From: Flavobacterium fluviatile
GTDB lineage: Bacteria; Bacteroidota; Bacteroidia; Flavobacteriales; Flavobacteriaceae
DNA length: 64,000 nucleotides
Direction: 5' to 3'
Assembly (NCBI RefSeq): GCF_010645065.1
Contig: NZ_JAADZW010000011.1
Span: forward strand, 62,001 to 126,000
The position numbers were made by a program, and so were the translations under genes. A model generated the notes under the pieces. It saw nothing but the letters and a program-made list of their open reading frames with translations. It had not been told where the DNA came from and ran no database searches. Shown piece by piece: positions 55,167 to 64,000 of this stretch (position 1 is its first letter; each line of letters starts with the position of its first letter).

Positions 55167-57623
55167 TTAGAATTTGTAAGTTACACCAACTCTAAAGTTT
55201 CTAGGTGGTTCTGTTTGCCAGTAGTAAACTCCGTTACTAACCCATTGGTAAAATGAACCACTATACAAATATTCATCTAAAATATTAAATACGTTAGCCG
55301 TTACTTTGAATTTACGGGTTTCATAAGATAATCCCCCATCTAACTTAAAGTAATTTGGTAATCTTTCTAATCCTTCGCTCCAGGTATCAGTTAGGCGACC
55401 TGCAAGGTAAGTTCCTCCGACTGATGCACCGAAACCTTTTAATACACCTGATGGAACTACATAATTCAGCCATGCATTAGCTACATGTTTTGAGTATCCC
55501 GGAACTATGTCACCTTCTTTAAAAGTGCTGACATTTGAATCGGTTACTTTAGATTCTGTAAACGCATAGTTTGCTATTAAGTTTAAGCCATCAACAATTT
55601 TACCTCTTAAATCAACCTCAAAACCCTGAGCTGTTTTTTCTCCTAATGTTGTACTGTACATAACTCCCGGTACATAAAAATCGTCGTCTGGTCCAGGTTG
55701 AACAGGATCTGTAGTCAATTCATTTTGTTTAATGATACTATAAGCAGATACGGTGGTGCTCCAGGTACCGTTAAACCAGTCTTTTTTAATACCAATCTCA
55801 CGGTTTGTACCTGTAAGTGGTTTTATAGTTTCTGTAGGTCTCACTCTTCCGGACTGTGGCGTGAATGCCTGATCGTAAACTCCGTAAACAGCGAAAGAAG
55901 GGGTTATTGACCAGCTTAACCCAATACGAGGCGTAATGTGGCTATCTGCAGCAGGATCACTGTAACTACTCGTTTGTTTAATCCAGGTGTAACGGCCTGC
56001 AAGTGTTAATCTTAATTTATTTTCAAAGAAACCTAATTCATCCTGAACATATCCGGCTGCATATTGCGAACCATATAATCCTGCGGCTCTCTGGCTCAAA
56101 GGGGTACTTTCATCAAAATTTGGCAGCCCATTCGCAGGCGTACCATAATCCGGATTTAAAACATTAAATGGATCTTCTAAAGTATCTAATGCGTGAGTTT
56201 GTCCCCAATCGGCCATATAATCTTTTCTTCCTAAATCCATACCTCCCAAAACTTTATGACTTACAGGGCCTGTATTGAATTTTCCATTCACGAAAATCTG
56301 ACCTAAAAACATATCGCTTTCTGCATCCCAAATACTAACACTTCTGATAATTTCTCCTTCAGACAAAACTTCAGTATCTACAATATCATCATCATTAGTA
56401 TCTACACTTACAGGTCCGACAGCACCTGGCCATGAACTGTAACCGTCCATTATATATTTAAAATATGAGGTTTGTGCTGTTAATTTCCAGTCGCTGTCAA
56501 AATTGTGTTCAAACATTAAATAACCGCTGTGGTCATTAATTTTTGTATCAGGCAAACCTGGCTGAGTCATTGTGAAATCTACAGGAGTTGTTGCATAACC
56601 TTCATTTGCCGAACTAAAAACATAATACGAACCTACTTCGCTCATGTTGGCAAACTGCCCATTGTATTCTAATGTTACTTTGGTTTTGTCGCTCAATTTG
56701 TAAGATAAAACCGGTGCGATTACGTAGCGGTCATTATGTTCAAAAGGTCTGTGGGATCCTTTCTTTTGAAAAGCACCATTAAAACGGTAAAGGAATTTTC
56801 CGTCTTTATCAAATTTTCCATCTAGGTCAATACTTGCACGGTAAAAGGCGTAGCTTCCTGCTAAAACGCTGGCCTCTCCTTTGGTAATTCCGGTTGGTTT
56901 TTTTGTTACCACATTGTACAGACCACTTGGATCTCCGCTTGAAAGCATAAAACCTGCAGGTCCTTTTACAAATTCAATATGATCTACAAAGCTCATATCT
57001 TCTGTAAGTGGTCCCCAGAAAGAAGAAACTACGTTGAAACCATTTCTAAAAGCCTGGATTTGCGATCCGCGCATACTAATATTGGTGTACATATCTCCCC
57101 AGTGCTCTAAACGAACGGCACCACTCACATTACGAATAACTCCGTCGCTCATGCTTGTAATTTGTTGGTCTTTTAAAGTCTGAGCACTTACAATCTGAAT
57201 GTTTTGCGGAATTTCAAGTACAGGAGTCTGAAGACGCAATGACATTGACGGCTTGTCTTGTTTGTACTTGTTTTTTGTAATGATTACTTCATCAAGGTCT
57301 TCCTGGCTTTCAGAAAGCGTGAAATTTTTTGTAGTGGTCTGTTTTGCTATTACTTCAATTTTTTCTTCTACCGACTTAATTCCGATAGAATTAATGCTAA
57401 TAACGTAACTTCCCGGTTTAACAGACTTAATTTCATATTGTCCGTTTTCATTCGTAAGAACTGCGTACTTTGTTCCTTTTAATTTTATAGAAATATTCCC
57501 TGCAGGAAAATTTCCACTTAATGACACTTTACCGCTTACTTTTCCAAGTTCCTGACCCATTACGGTTAATGAACTCAAAAACAATAAACTAAACAGCATT
57601 TTTTTTATGGTATTCATTTTCAT
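55167..57623 (-). CDS. TonB-dependent siderophore-type receptor
   Basis: The 818-aa protein has a signal peptide (KKMLFSLLFLSSLTVMGQ), a carboxypeptidase-like domain (GKVSGKVSLSGNFPAGNISI...YEIKSVKPGSYV), a plug with LEIPQNIQIVSAQTLKDQQI and GFMLSSGDPSGLYNVVTKKP (typical of FhuE/FpvA-type receptors), and a barrel ending FRVGVTYKF. It should import ferric siderophore in the outer membrane. Unlike the SusC-like protein it has no SusD partner. A good promoter lies 30 bp upstream; no Fur box was recognised by eye. Confidence 0.93.
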   Translation of the reverse strand: MKMNTIKKMLFSLLFLSSLTVMGQELGKVSGKVSLSGNFPAGNISIKLKGTKYAVLTNENGQYEIKSVKPGSYVISINSIGIKSVEEKIEVIAKQTTTKNFTLSESQEDLDEVIITKNKYKQDKPSMSLRLQTPVLEIPQNIQIVSAQTLKDQQITSMSDGVIRNVSGAVRLEHWGDMYTNISMRGSQIQAFRNGFNVVSSFWGPLTEDMSFVDHIEFVKGPAGFMLSSGDPSGLYNVVTKKPTGITKGEASVLAGSYAFYRASIDLDGKFDKDGKFLYRFNGAFQKKGSHRPFEHNDRYVIAPVLSYKLSDKTKVTLEYNGQFANMSEVGSYYVFSSANEGYATTPVDFTMTQPGLPDTKINDHSGYLMFEHNFDSDWKLTAQTSYFKYIMDGYSSWPGAVGPVSVDTNDDDIVDTEVLSEGEIIRSVSIWDAESDMFLGQIFVNGKFNTGPVSHKVLGGMDLGRKDYMADWGQTHALDTLEDPFNVLNPDYGTPANGLPNFDESTPLSQRAAGLYGSQYAAGYVQDELGFFENKLRLTLAGRYTWIKQTSSYSDPAADSHITPRIGLSWSITPSFAVYGVYDQAFTPQSGRVRPTETIKPLTGTNREIGIKKDWFNGTWSTTVSAYSIIKQNELTTDPVQPGPDDDFYVPGVMYSTTLGEKTAQGFEVDLRGKIVDGLNLIANYAFTESKVTDSNVSTFKEGDIVPGYSKHVANAWLNYVVPSGVLKGFGASVGGTYLAGRLTDTWSEGLERLPNYFKLDGGLSYETRKFKVTANVFNILDEYLYSGSFYQWVSNGVYYWQTEPPRNFRVGVTYKF

Positions 57624-57651
57624 TTTTGGTAAAAGATTAATTTTTATGACG

Positions 57652-57683
57652 CAAAAGTAATGGCTAATATCGTTTTATCCAAA
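57652..57683 (-). promoter_or_regulatory. Promoter of the TonB receptor gene
   Basis: On the minus strand TTTG (57683-57680) is followed by 20 bp and TACTTTTG (57659-57652), an almost ideal Bacteroidota -33/-7 pair. Confidence 0.72.
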
Positions 57684-57890
57684 ATTATTTTTAATTATTC
57701 TAAATAAAGTTTAAACTAAAAAAGTAACTAAACTTTTTTTAGTGTAAGCAATTAAAAATAAATGCTAAAAATACACTTATCAAAAAGACGTAAAGCAGAA
57801 AAAGGCAGAAGTTCGCAGCATTATGGCGTAAACACTGAAAAGTCAGTGCGTAATTTTCTTAATTTAGAATAAAAACAAAGGAAATAAGAG

Positions 57891-57898
57891 TATTTTTG
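57891..57898 (+). promoter_or_regulatory. -7 element of the FAD/Fe-S oxidoreductase gene
   Basis: TATTTTTG matches TAnnTTTG; the -33 region (TTTAG) is weak. The start codon is 45 bp downstream. The rest of 57624-57942 shows nothing else beyond the two divergent promoters. Confidence 0.5.
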
Positions 57899-57942
57899 TA
57901 ACCGAAAAAACACATCCGTTTCAGGTTATAAATTCAATCAGA

Positions 57943-60849
57943 ATGTCAATAATTAAGGAGTTAGAACAACTGTCTGCATCATTAGAAGGAACACTTTTAT
58001 ACGATGATCTACATAAAACGCTTTATTCAACCGATGCTTCGGTTTACCGAATTAAACCCAATGCGGTTGCCATACCAAAAACGACTCAGGATATCGCCAA
58101 ACTGATCCGTTTTGCAGCAGATCATAATATGTCGGTTACGCCAAGGACTGCGGGAACTTCTCTGGCGGGTCAGGCAGTTGGAGACGGCTTGGTAATTGAT
58201 GTTTCGAAACATTTTACTAAAATTATTTCGTTTGATGCCGAAAGGAAAACTGTAACCGTTCAGCCGGGTGTAATTCGTGATGAGCTGAATTTATTTCTTA
58301 AACCCCACGGTGTATTTTTCGCCCCGATTACTTCAACCTCAAACCGTGCGATGATTGGGGGAATGGTCGGAAATAATTCTTCGGGGACGACTTCAATTCG
58401 TTATGGTGTGACACGTGATAAAATTGCGAAAGTAAAAGCAATTTTAAGTGACGGTTCTGAAGTGGTTTTTAAAGACCTGACTTCTGCTGAATTTATTGAA
58501 AAAACCAAAGGTGATACTCTGGAAAATAAAATATACAAAACGATTTATGACGAGCTTTCTATAAAAGAAACTCAGGAGGAAATTGTAAGAGAGTTTCCAA
58601 AACCGGAAATCCACAGAAGAAATACAGGGTACGCCGTTGATATTCTGCTGAAATCGGAATTGTTTGGAGGAACTGAACCTGTCATAAATCTGGGAAAACT
58701 GCTTTGCGGAAGCGAAGGAACACTGGCTTTTACAACCGAAGTGACGCTGAAAGTTGATGATCTTCCACCTGCGCACAGTATTATGGTCGTGGGACATTAT
58801 CATACAATTCACGAATCATTAGAGTCAGTTGTCGTGGCCATGAAACACCATTTGTACACCTGCGAGATGATCGATGATACAATTTTGGATTGTACCAAAA
58901 CGAATCGGGAGCATGTAAAAAACAGATTCTTTTTACAAGGCGAGCCTAAAGCTATTATGATGTTTGAAGTAGCAGCCCATACTTTGGAAGATGCCGAAAA
59001 ACAAGCGGATGCGCTTATTGCTGATTTAGAAAAAAACAATTTCGGTTATGCCCGTGTGAAGATTTATGGTGCTGATATTGACAAGGTAAACGAACTGAGG
59101 AAAGCCGGTCTCGGACTTTTAGGAAGTATTGTTGGCGACGATAAAGCGGCGGACTCTATTGAGGATACAGCGGTTGAACTAAGTGATTTACCAGCTTATA
59201 TTGCAGAGTTTTCGGCAATGATGTTAAGCCACGGACAGGAGGCGATTTATTATGCGCATGCAGGTGCCGGGGAATTGCACCTTCGTCCGGTTTTGAATTT
59301 AAAGAAGACCGAAGATTTGAAATTATTCAGAACTATTGCGACAGAAGTGGCGCATCTGGTTAAAAAATACAGAGGTTCGCTAAGTGGCGAACACGGTGAC
59401 GGAATTGTTCGTGGTGAATTTATTCCGTTTATGATTGGCGATAAGAATTACGAATTGCTGAAAAGAATCAAACTGGCATTTGATCCAAATTCGGTTTTGA
59501 ATATCGGAAAAATTGTCAACGCTGGCAAAATGGATGAAAACCATCGTGTAGTTTCGGGAAGGACAGAACCGGACATTAAAACGTTTCAGGATTTCTCAGA
59601 CAGTTTAGGGATTTTGCGTGCAGCAGAAAAATGCAACGGTTCCGGAGACTGCCGAAAACTGCCGTCAGCAGGAGGAGCGATGTGTCCGAGTTATCGTGCG
59701 ACCCGAAACGAAAAAGAAACTACGCGTGCGAGAGCCAATTCACTGAGAGAATATTTAACGTATTCTGAAAAAGAAAACAAATTCGACCAAAAAGAATTAT
59801 ACGAAGTTTTTGAGTTGTGCGTGAGCTGTAAAGCCTGTGCGAGCGAATGTCCGAGTAATGTGGACGTAGCGACTTTAAAAGCCGAATTTTTATACCAATA
59901 TCAAAAAGCAAACGGATTCTCAACCCGAAATAAGATTTTTGCCAATAATGCTAAAATGAACAAACTGGGAAGTAAATTCCCGGTAATTACGAATTTTATT
60001 TCGAATCAGTCCTTCGTTAAAAAAACAATGGGAATTGCACCCGAAAGACAAGTGCCGTTACTAGCGAAAAAAACGTTTAGAAAATGGCATGCAGAGCATA
60101 AACCAACTGCAACAGATTTTCCGAACGGCAGGTTGTATTTGTTCGTAGATGAATTCACGAACTATTATGATGTAAATATAGGAATAGATACTTTCGAATT
60201 ACTGACTAAATTAGGGTATCAGGTTTTGGTTATTGACCATGAAGAAAGCGGAAGAGCCTATTTATCGAAAGGGTTTTTGGAAGAAGCCAAGAAAATTGCC
60301 AATTATAATGTGAATGTTTTTAAAGATCTGGTTTTAGGAAATGCGCCTTTGGTTGGGATTGAACCTTCGGCCATTTTGACTTTCAGGGATGAATATCTGC
60401 GTTTGGCTGATGATAAAGAAGCGATAGAGAAATTATCCCGAAATACGTTTACAATTGAAGAGTTCTTTAAAAAAGAAATCATCGATGGTAAAATCACACC
60501 AGAATCATTTTCTGAGGAGAAAAAAGAAATCAAAATTCACGGGCATTGCCACCAGAAATCTCTGAGTTCTGTTGAAGCAACTTTTGCGATGCTGAATCTT
60601 CCTAAAAACAATACAGTTACCATTTACAATTCAGGCTGCTGCGGTATGGCAGGTTCTTTTGGTTATGAAAAAGAGCATTATAAAGTGAGCATGCAGATGG
60701 GGGAAGATACCTTATTTCCAAAAGTGCGTAACACAGCCGAAAATGTAAAAATCGCTGCAGCAGGAACGAGCTGCCGTCATCAGATTTATGATGGAACAAG
60801 TCGTGAGGCCCAGCATCCGGTTAGTATTTTGAGGAATTGTCTTAAGTAG
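57943..60849 (+). CDS. FAD-linked oxidase fused to Fe-S/CCG domains (YdiJ/D-2-hydroxyacid dehydrogenase type)
   Basis: The 968-aa protein combines a FAD-binding PCMH domain (TPRTAGTSLAGQAVGDGLVI, MIGGMVGNNSSGTTSIRYG), a FAD-oxidase C-terminal domain (HAGAGELHLRPVLN, GSLSGEHGDGIVRGEFIP), a two-cluster ferredoxin-like part (CNGSGDCRKL...CPSY and CVSCKACASECPSNVD) and cysteine-rich CCG motifs (HGHCHQKSLSS, SGCCGMAGSFGYE). Such proteins oxidise D-lactate, D-2-hydroxyglutarate or glycolate and pass electrons onward. The length agrees with YdiJ-like enzymes (about 1000 aa). The substrate cannot be decided from sequence. Confidence 0.93.
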   Translation: MSIIKELEQLSASLEGTLLYDDLHKTLYSTDASVYRIKPNAVAIPKTTQDIAKLIRFAADHNMSVTPRTAGTSLAGQAVGDGLVIDVSKHFTKIISFDAERKTVTVQPGVIRDELNLFLKPHGVFFAPITSTSNRAMIGGMVGNNSSGTTSIRYGVTRDKIAKVKAILSDGSEVVFKDLTSAEFIEKTKGDTLENKIYKTIYDELSIKETQEEIVREFPKPEIHRRNTGYAVDILLKSELFGGTEPVINLGKLLCGSEGTLAFTTEVTLKVDDLPPAHSIMVVGHYHTIHESLESVVVAMKHHLYTCEMIDDTILDCTKTNREHVKNRFFLQGEPKAIMMFEVAAHTLEDAEKQADALIADLEKNNFGYARVKIYGADIDKVNELRKAGLGLLGSIVGDDKAADSIEDTAVELSDLPAYIAEFSAMMLSHGQEAIYYAHAGAGELHLRPVLNLKKTEDLKLFRTIATEVAHLVKKYRGSLSGEHGDGIVRGEFIPFMIGDKNYELLKRIKLAFDPNSVLNIGKIVNAGKMDENHRVVSGRTEPDIKTFQDFSDSLGILRAAEKCNGSGDCRKLPSAGGAMCPSYRATRNEKETTRARANSLREYLTYSEKENKFDQKELYEVFELCVSCKACASECPSNVDVATLKAEFLYQYQKANGFSTRNKIFANNAKMNKLGSKFPVITNFISNQSFVKKTMGIAPERQVPLLAKKTFRKWHAEHKPTATDFPNGRLYLFVDEFTNYYDVNIGIDTFELLTKLGYQVLVIDHEESGRAYLSKGFLEEAKKIANYNVNVFKDLVLGNAPLVGIEPSAILTFRDEYLRLADDKEAIEKLSRNTFTIEEFFKKEIIDGKITPESFSEEKKEIKIHGHCHQKSLSSVEATFAMLNLPKNNTVTIYNSGCCGMAGSFGYEKEHYKVSMQMGEDTLFPKVRNTAENVKIAAAGTSCRHQIYDGTSREAQHPVSILRNCLK

Positions 60850-60901
60850 AACTTAACCGCAAGGAGTGCTGAGGAGTACGCAAGGTTCGCAAAGATTTTT
60901 T

Positions 60902-61018
60902 TTCTCTCGCAGATTTGGCAGATTGAGCAGATTATTTTTTTAATTAAATTATTACAGATCGGCTTAAATCTTTTCAAGATAAGCAAAATCTGCATTATCA
61001 GCTAAATCAGCGAGAGAA
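60902..61018. repeat. Palindromic dispersed repeat (TCTCTCGCAGATTT type)
   Basis: TTCTCTCGCAGATTTGGC (60902) is mirrored by GCTAAATCAGCGAGAGAA (61001-61018) with a few mismatches, and inner AATCTGC segments add pairing. It lies between convergent genes. Confidence 0.6.
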
Positions 61019-61057
61019 AATATAGCCAGAGATTCAAAAATCATCGTGACAGGAAAA

Positions 61058-62212
61058 CTATTTCAGGTTAACTTTTTTACCTGTCTCAGCAGCTTTATAA
61101 ATAGCATTAATAATCTTAATATCTTTCAGTCCTTCCTCACCCGTAATGTGGTCAGGAAGTTTTTTGTTTGCGAGCAATACTTTAGAAATTTCGTCTAATT
61201 GCTTTTGCTGTTGTTTGATCTGAGGAAATTTTAAAGGTCCTTTTGAGGTCTTTCCTTCATACGGACCATAACTTAGTCCCGGACTTAATTCAAAAGAGCC
61301 ATTATCTGCTGATGCATAAGTCCTGTCAATATTGTAACCGACAGAGCTATTGCCATTTGCCATTGCACCGCTCGGAAAAACCATTTGCCATGATATGCTT
61401 TCTTCCGTTTCTGAAAATCTGTTTTTATCGTTAATCGTTCCAAATTGGGCAGTAACTGAAATAGGTTCTTCCCCTAAAATATACCGGCTGACCTGGATAC
61501 AGTAAATTCCAAGGTCCATTAAAGGTCCGCCGCCGGATAATTTTTTGTTCAGTCTCCAATTGGCCGGGCTATTTATGTCCACAGGTTTTTTAGCAATGGT
61601 GTCATACGTTTTGTATCCGAGGGATGATTCTATATAGCGTACCTGTCCAAAGACTTTCTCTTGTCCTAATCTTTTAATCTCTAAATGTGTTGGTTCGTAA
61701 TGCAATCGGTATCCAATAGCCAGTTGAACATTATTGTCATTGCAGGCTTTGATCATTTCTTCACATTCTTTCACGTCTATTGCCATTGGTTTTTCAGTAA
61801 TTACGTGCTTTCCGGCTTTTGCTGAACGAATAACGAATTCTTTATGCATGCTGTTTGGCAGGATAACGTAAACCATGTCGATGTCTTTGTTTTTTATGAT
61901 CTCATCGAAATTTTCATAATTGTAGATATTCTTTTCGGGAATATTGTATTTCTCTTTCCATTTAATGGCTTTAGAAGGTGTTCCGGTTACAATGCCTGCA
62001 AGATTACAATACTCAGAACCCTGCATAGACTCTGCAACTATATTCGCATAAATGCCTAAACCGCAAAGGGCAAGATTTATTTTTTTTCCATTATAAGGTA
62101 CATGTTCAGGTTCTGCTGCGGATAAAAAAGAGGGGAGGTTGGTTGCGATAACTGAAGCACCAACACCAATTCCAAATTTATTTACAAATGAACGTCTCGA
62201 TATTTTTTCCAT
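61058..62212 (-). CDS. Tat-exported Gfo/Idh/MocA-family oxidoreductase
   Basis: The 384-aa protein starts with a twin-arginine signal (SRRSFVNKFGIGVGASVIA), so it is exported folded. The Rossmann fold KINLALCGLGIYANIV, the EKPMAIDVKECEEMI segment and GGGPLMDLGIYCIQVSRYILG are family hallmarks. Members oxidise or reduce sugars and related polyols with bound NAD(P). It is close to glucose-fructose oxidoreductase-like periplasmic enzymes, but the substrate is open. It stands alone, convergent to the FAD oxidoreductase gene. Confidence 0.92.
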   Translation of the reverse strand: MEKISRRSFVNKFGIGVGASVIATNLPSFLSAAEPEHVPYNGKKINLALCGLGIYANIVAESMQGSEYCNLAGIVTGTPSKAIKWKEKYNIPEKNIYNYENFDEIIKNKDIDMVYVILPNSMHKEFVIRSAKAGKHVITEKPMAIDVKECEEMIKACNDNNVQLAIGYRLHYEPTHLEIKRLGQEKVFGQVRYIESSLGYKTYDTIAKKPVDINSPANWRLNKKLSGGGPLMDLGIYCIQVSRYILGEEPISVTAQFGTINDKNRFSETEESISWQMVFPSGAMANGNSSVGYNIDRTYASADNGSFELSPGLSYGPYEGKTSKGPLKFPQIKQQQKQLDEISKVLLANKKLPDHITGEEGLKDIKIINAIYKAAETGKKVNLK

Positions 62213-62520
62213 AAAATTTGACTTTATATTACGTATGATTTTAGTAGTAAAGGTTTAGTAAAGTGAGGTTTGTATTAATTGAAATAATACTTTTTTTGAG
62301 TTTAATTAACTTCAAATTAAAGGATTATAATTTTATTGTCCTAAAAAAGCGACCTATTTGTTGATGAAAATAGTTAAGAAAATTTCTGCAATTTGAGATG
62401 AAAAATGAATTGCTTAAACAAAATCATTTTATAAATTTGATTTCAGGATAATTTTTGCATTATTTGCAAAATAAAAGCGTAAAGTCTGAAATATATTAAT
62501 TAAAAAAACCAGAATCATAT
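62213..62520. other. Divergent intergenic region
   Basis: 308 bp between the Gfo/Idh/MocA gene and the permease. TTTG at 62436-62439 followed about 21 bp later by TATTTGC is a poor promoter candidate for the permease; nothing else is seen. Confidence 0.4.
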
Positions 62521-64000
62521 ATGGCATTATCAGGTTTATTCCGCAAGAAAACAGTACAGGATATTTTAAACCAGGTTGCGAGGAACGAAGCGGATGGTCA
62601 TAATGCATTAGGAAAGCATTTAACCGCCAGGGATTTAACCGCATTCGGAATTGCAGCTATTATTGGGGCAGGGATTTTTAGTACCATCGGAAAGGCCAGT
62701 GCTGATGGCGGACCGGCTGTTATTTTTCTGTTTTTATTTACCGCATTAGCCTGTAGTTTTGCTGCTTTTGCTTACGCTGAATTTGCTTCAATGGTTCCGG
62801 TTTCCGGAAGTGCTTATACATATTCTTATGTGGCTTTCGGTGAATTGATAGCCTGGATTATAGGCTGGGCACTGATTATGGAGTATGCAGTAGGAAATAT
62901 AACAGTAGCCATATCGTGGAGTGATTATTTTACAGGATTGCTCCAGAGCCGCGGGATCCATCTGCCGCAATGGATTCAGATGGATTATTTAACTGCTTCA
63001 AACGGCTTTAAAGATGCAATGGCCCTGATGCAGGGAGGAAAAACCTTTGAAAATTTAGACGCTGGATTACAGGCGGCTTATATGGCCTGGACTACTTCGC
63101 CAACAATTGGATCTTTTCATTTTGTAGCTGACTTGCCGGCTTTGTTTATTATTGTTTTAATCACCGCTTTGGTTTATCGCGGAATGAAAGAATCACGTAA
63201 CGCCAGTAACTTAATGGTAGTGGTGAAGCTATGTATTGTACTTCTAGTAATTGCAGTTGGAGCATTTTATGTGGATACGACCAATTGGGATCCTTTTGCG
63301 CCAAATGGTGCAGGGGGTGTTTTAAAAGGAGTTTCGGCTGTTTTTTTTGCTTACATAGGTTTTGATGCAATTTCGACAACCGCAGAAGAATGTAAAAATC
63401 CACAGCGTGATTTACCACGCGGAATGATGTGGGCAATTATCATTTGTACCATTTTATACATAGCCATTGCATTGGTTTTAACGGGAATGGTCAAATATAA
63501 CGAATTAAACGTCGGCGACCCTTTGGCGTTTGTTTTTGAAAAATTAGACTTAAAATGGATGTCCGGAATTATTGCTGTGAGTGCCGTTGTAGCAATGGCA
63601 AGTGTTTTATTGGTTTTCCAGATGGGACAGCCGCGTATCTGGATGAGTATGAGCCGTGATGGATTGTTACCAAAGAAGTTTTCGACAGTACATCCAAAAT
63701 TCAAAACGCCTTCTTTTGCAACTGTCGTAACAGGTTTTGTCGTTGCAGTTCCGGCTTTGTTTCTGAATTTAACAATGGTAACCGATTTATGCAGTATCGG
63801 GACTCTATTTGCTTTTGTATTGGTTTGTGCAGGCGTTTTGGTATTACAAAACAAACCTGAAATTCCGAGAGGTAAATTCAAAACTCCTTATGTGAATTCC
63901 AAATATATACTGCCGGTTTTAATGATTGCCGGATTATATTATGCTTTTGCTTTCAACAATAAAGCAACAATGGCATTCATCAACAACGAAGCACAGACTT
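62521..64000 (+). CDS. APC-family amino acid permease, 3' end outside window
   Basis: The open frame of 493 codons runs off the right edge. The protein shows LTARDLTAFGIAAIIGAGIFSTIG (the helix-1 substrate motif IGAGIF), FTALACSFAAFAYAEFASMVPVSGSAYTY (signature of helix 3) and AVFFAYIGFDAISTTAEECKNPQRDLPRG (helix 8). It is of the CAT/cationic amino acid transporter branch, with about 12 helices visible. It should carry amino acids across the inner membrane; the substrate is not determined. The ATG at 62521 gives the usual short basic N-terminus. Confidence 0.93.
   Translation, partial: MALSGLFRKKTVQDILNQVARNEADGHNALGKHLTARDLTAFGIAAIIGAGIFSTIGKASADGGPAVIFLFLFTALACSFAAFAYAEFASMVPVSGSAYTYSYVAFGELIAWIIGWALIMEYAVGNITVAISWSDYFTGLLQSRGIHLPQWIQMDYLTASNGFKDAMALMQGGKTFENLDAGLQAAYMAWTTSPTIGSFHFVADLPALFIIVLITALVYRGMKESRNASNLMVVVKLCIVLLVIAVGAFYVDTTNWDPFAPNGAGGVLKGVSAVFFAYIGFDAISTTAEECKNPQRDLPRGMMWAIIICTILYIAIALVLTGMVKYNELNVGDPLAFVFEKLDLKWMSGIIAVSAVVAMASVLLVFQMGQPRIWMSMSRDGLLPKKFSTVHPKFKTPSFATVVTGFVVAVPALFLNLTMVTDLCSIGTLFAFVLVCAGVLVLQNKPEIPRGKFKTPYVNSKYILPVLMIAGLYYAFAFNNKATMAFINNEAQT

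Overview
The window is AT-rich chromosomal DNA from a Bacteroidota bacterium, most likely a Flavobacterium. The signs are Bacteroidota promoters (-7 element TAnnTTTG), a SusC/SusD pair, DUF6520 and DUF6952 proteins, a RibBA whose second domain is degenerate, an AmpG/NagZ/AnmK peptidoglycan-recycling neighbourhood, and the gene order tpx-dgkA-ftsK-lolA-lptF-ribBA-thioesterase.

Positions 1 to about 33.07 kb are accessory DNA. Positions 1-11924 hold a minus-strand run of four large or defence-like genes: a HEPN-type protein, a DUF4011/SF1-helicase/Vsr-like/DUF3320 giant, a membrane-anchored UvrD-like helicase with an internal nuclease-like insert and two zinc ribbons, and a STAND-type NTPase with an N-terminal nuclease-like domain that leaves the window. 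After an IS3 transposase remnant comes a retron (12637-14523): RT with the NAxxH and VTG signatures, an XRE repressor-like protein, a 78-aa helical protein, and a noncoding RNA bounded by a 9-bp inverted repeat. A two-gene module follows (NA37-like nucleoid-associated protein plus a membrane protein, 16124-18546), then an XRE regulator and a free-standing structured RNA (18945-19122) resembling 6S RNA in its fold. Next is a SusC/SusD/S9-peptidase operon facing a MauE-like/DUF6520 operon, with a decayed second mauE copy. The right end of the island has a MobA-like protein without a relaxase, two small DNA-binding proteins and a tyrosine integrase next to tRNA-Ser(TGA).

Positions 33.18-50.25 kb are conserved chromosome: a seven-gene operon (tpx to thioesterase), a peroxiredoxin/thioredoxin/DUF6952 group, and cell-wall recycling genes (NagZ-like GH3, AmpG-like permease, DigH-like GHL10 hydrolase, AnmK). 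Into this stretch is set a second reverse-transcriptase defence locus (50502-54444): two adjacent RTs and a downstream RNA with a CACACACA tract, matching the layout of DRT type 3. After that come a small membrane protein, a TonB-dependent siderophore-type receptor, a large FAD/Fe-S oxidoreductase, a Tat-exported Gfo/Idh/MocA oxidoreductase and an amino-acid permease that runs off the right edge.

The most notable content is the pair of RT-based defence loci, each with a noncoding RNA that can be delimited from the sequence alone, and the uncharacterised NA37/membrane-protein module between defence genes. Palindromic repeats of several families sit between the core genes. All functional statements come from reading motifs by eye; no database search was run.
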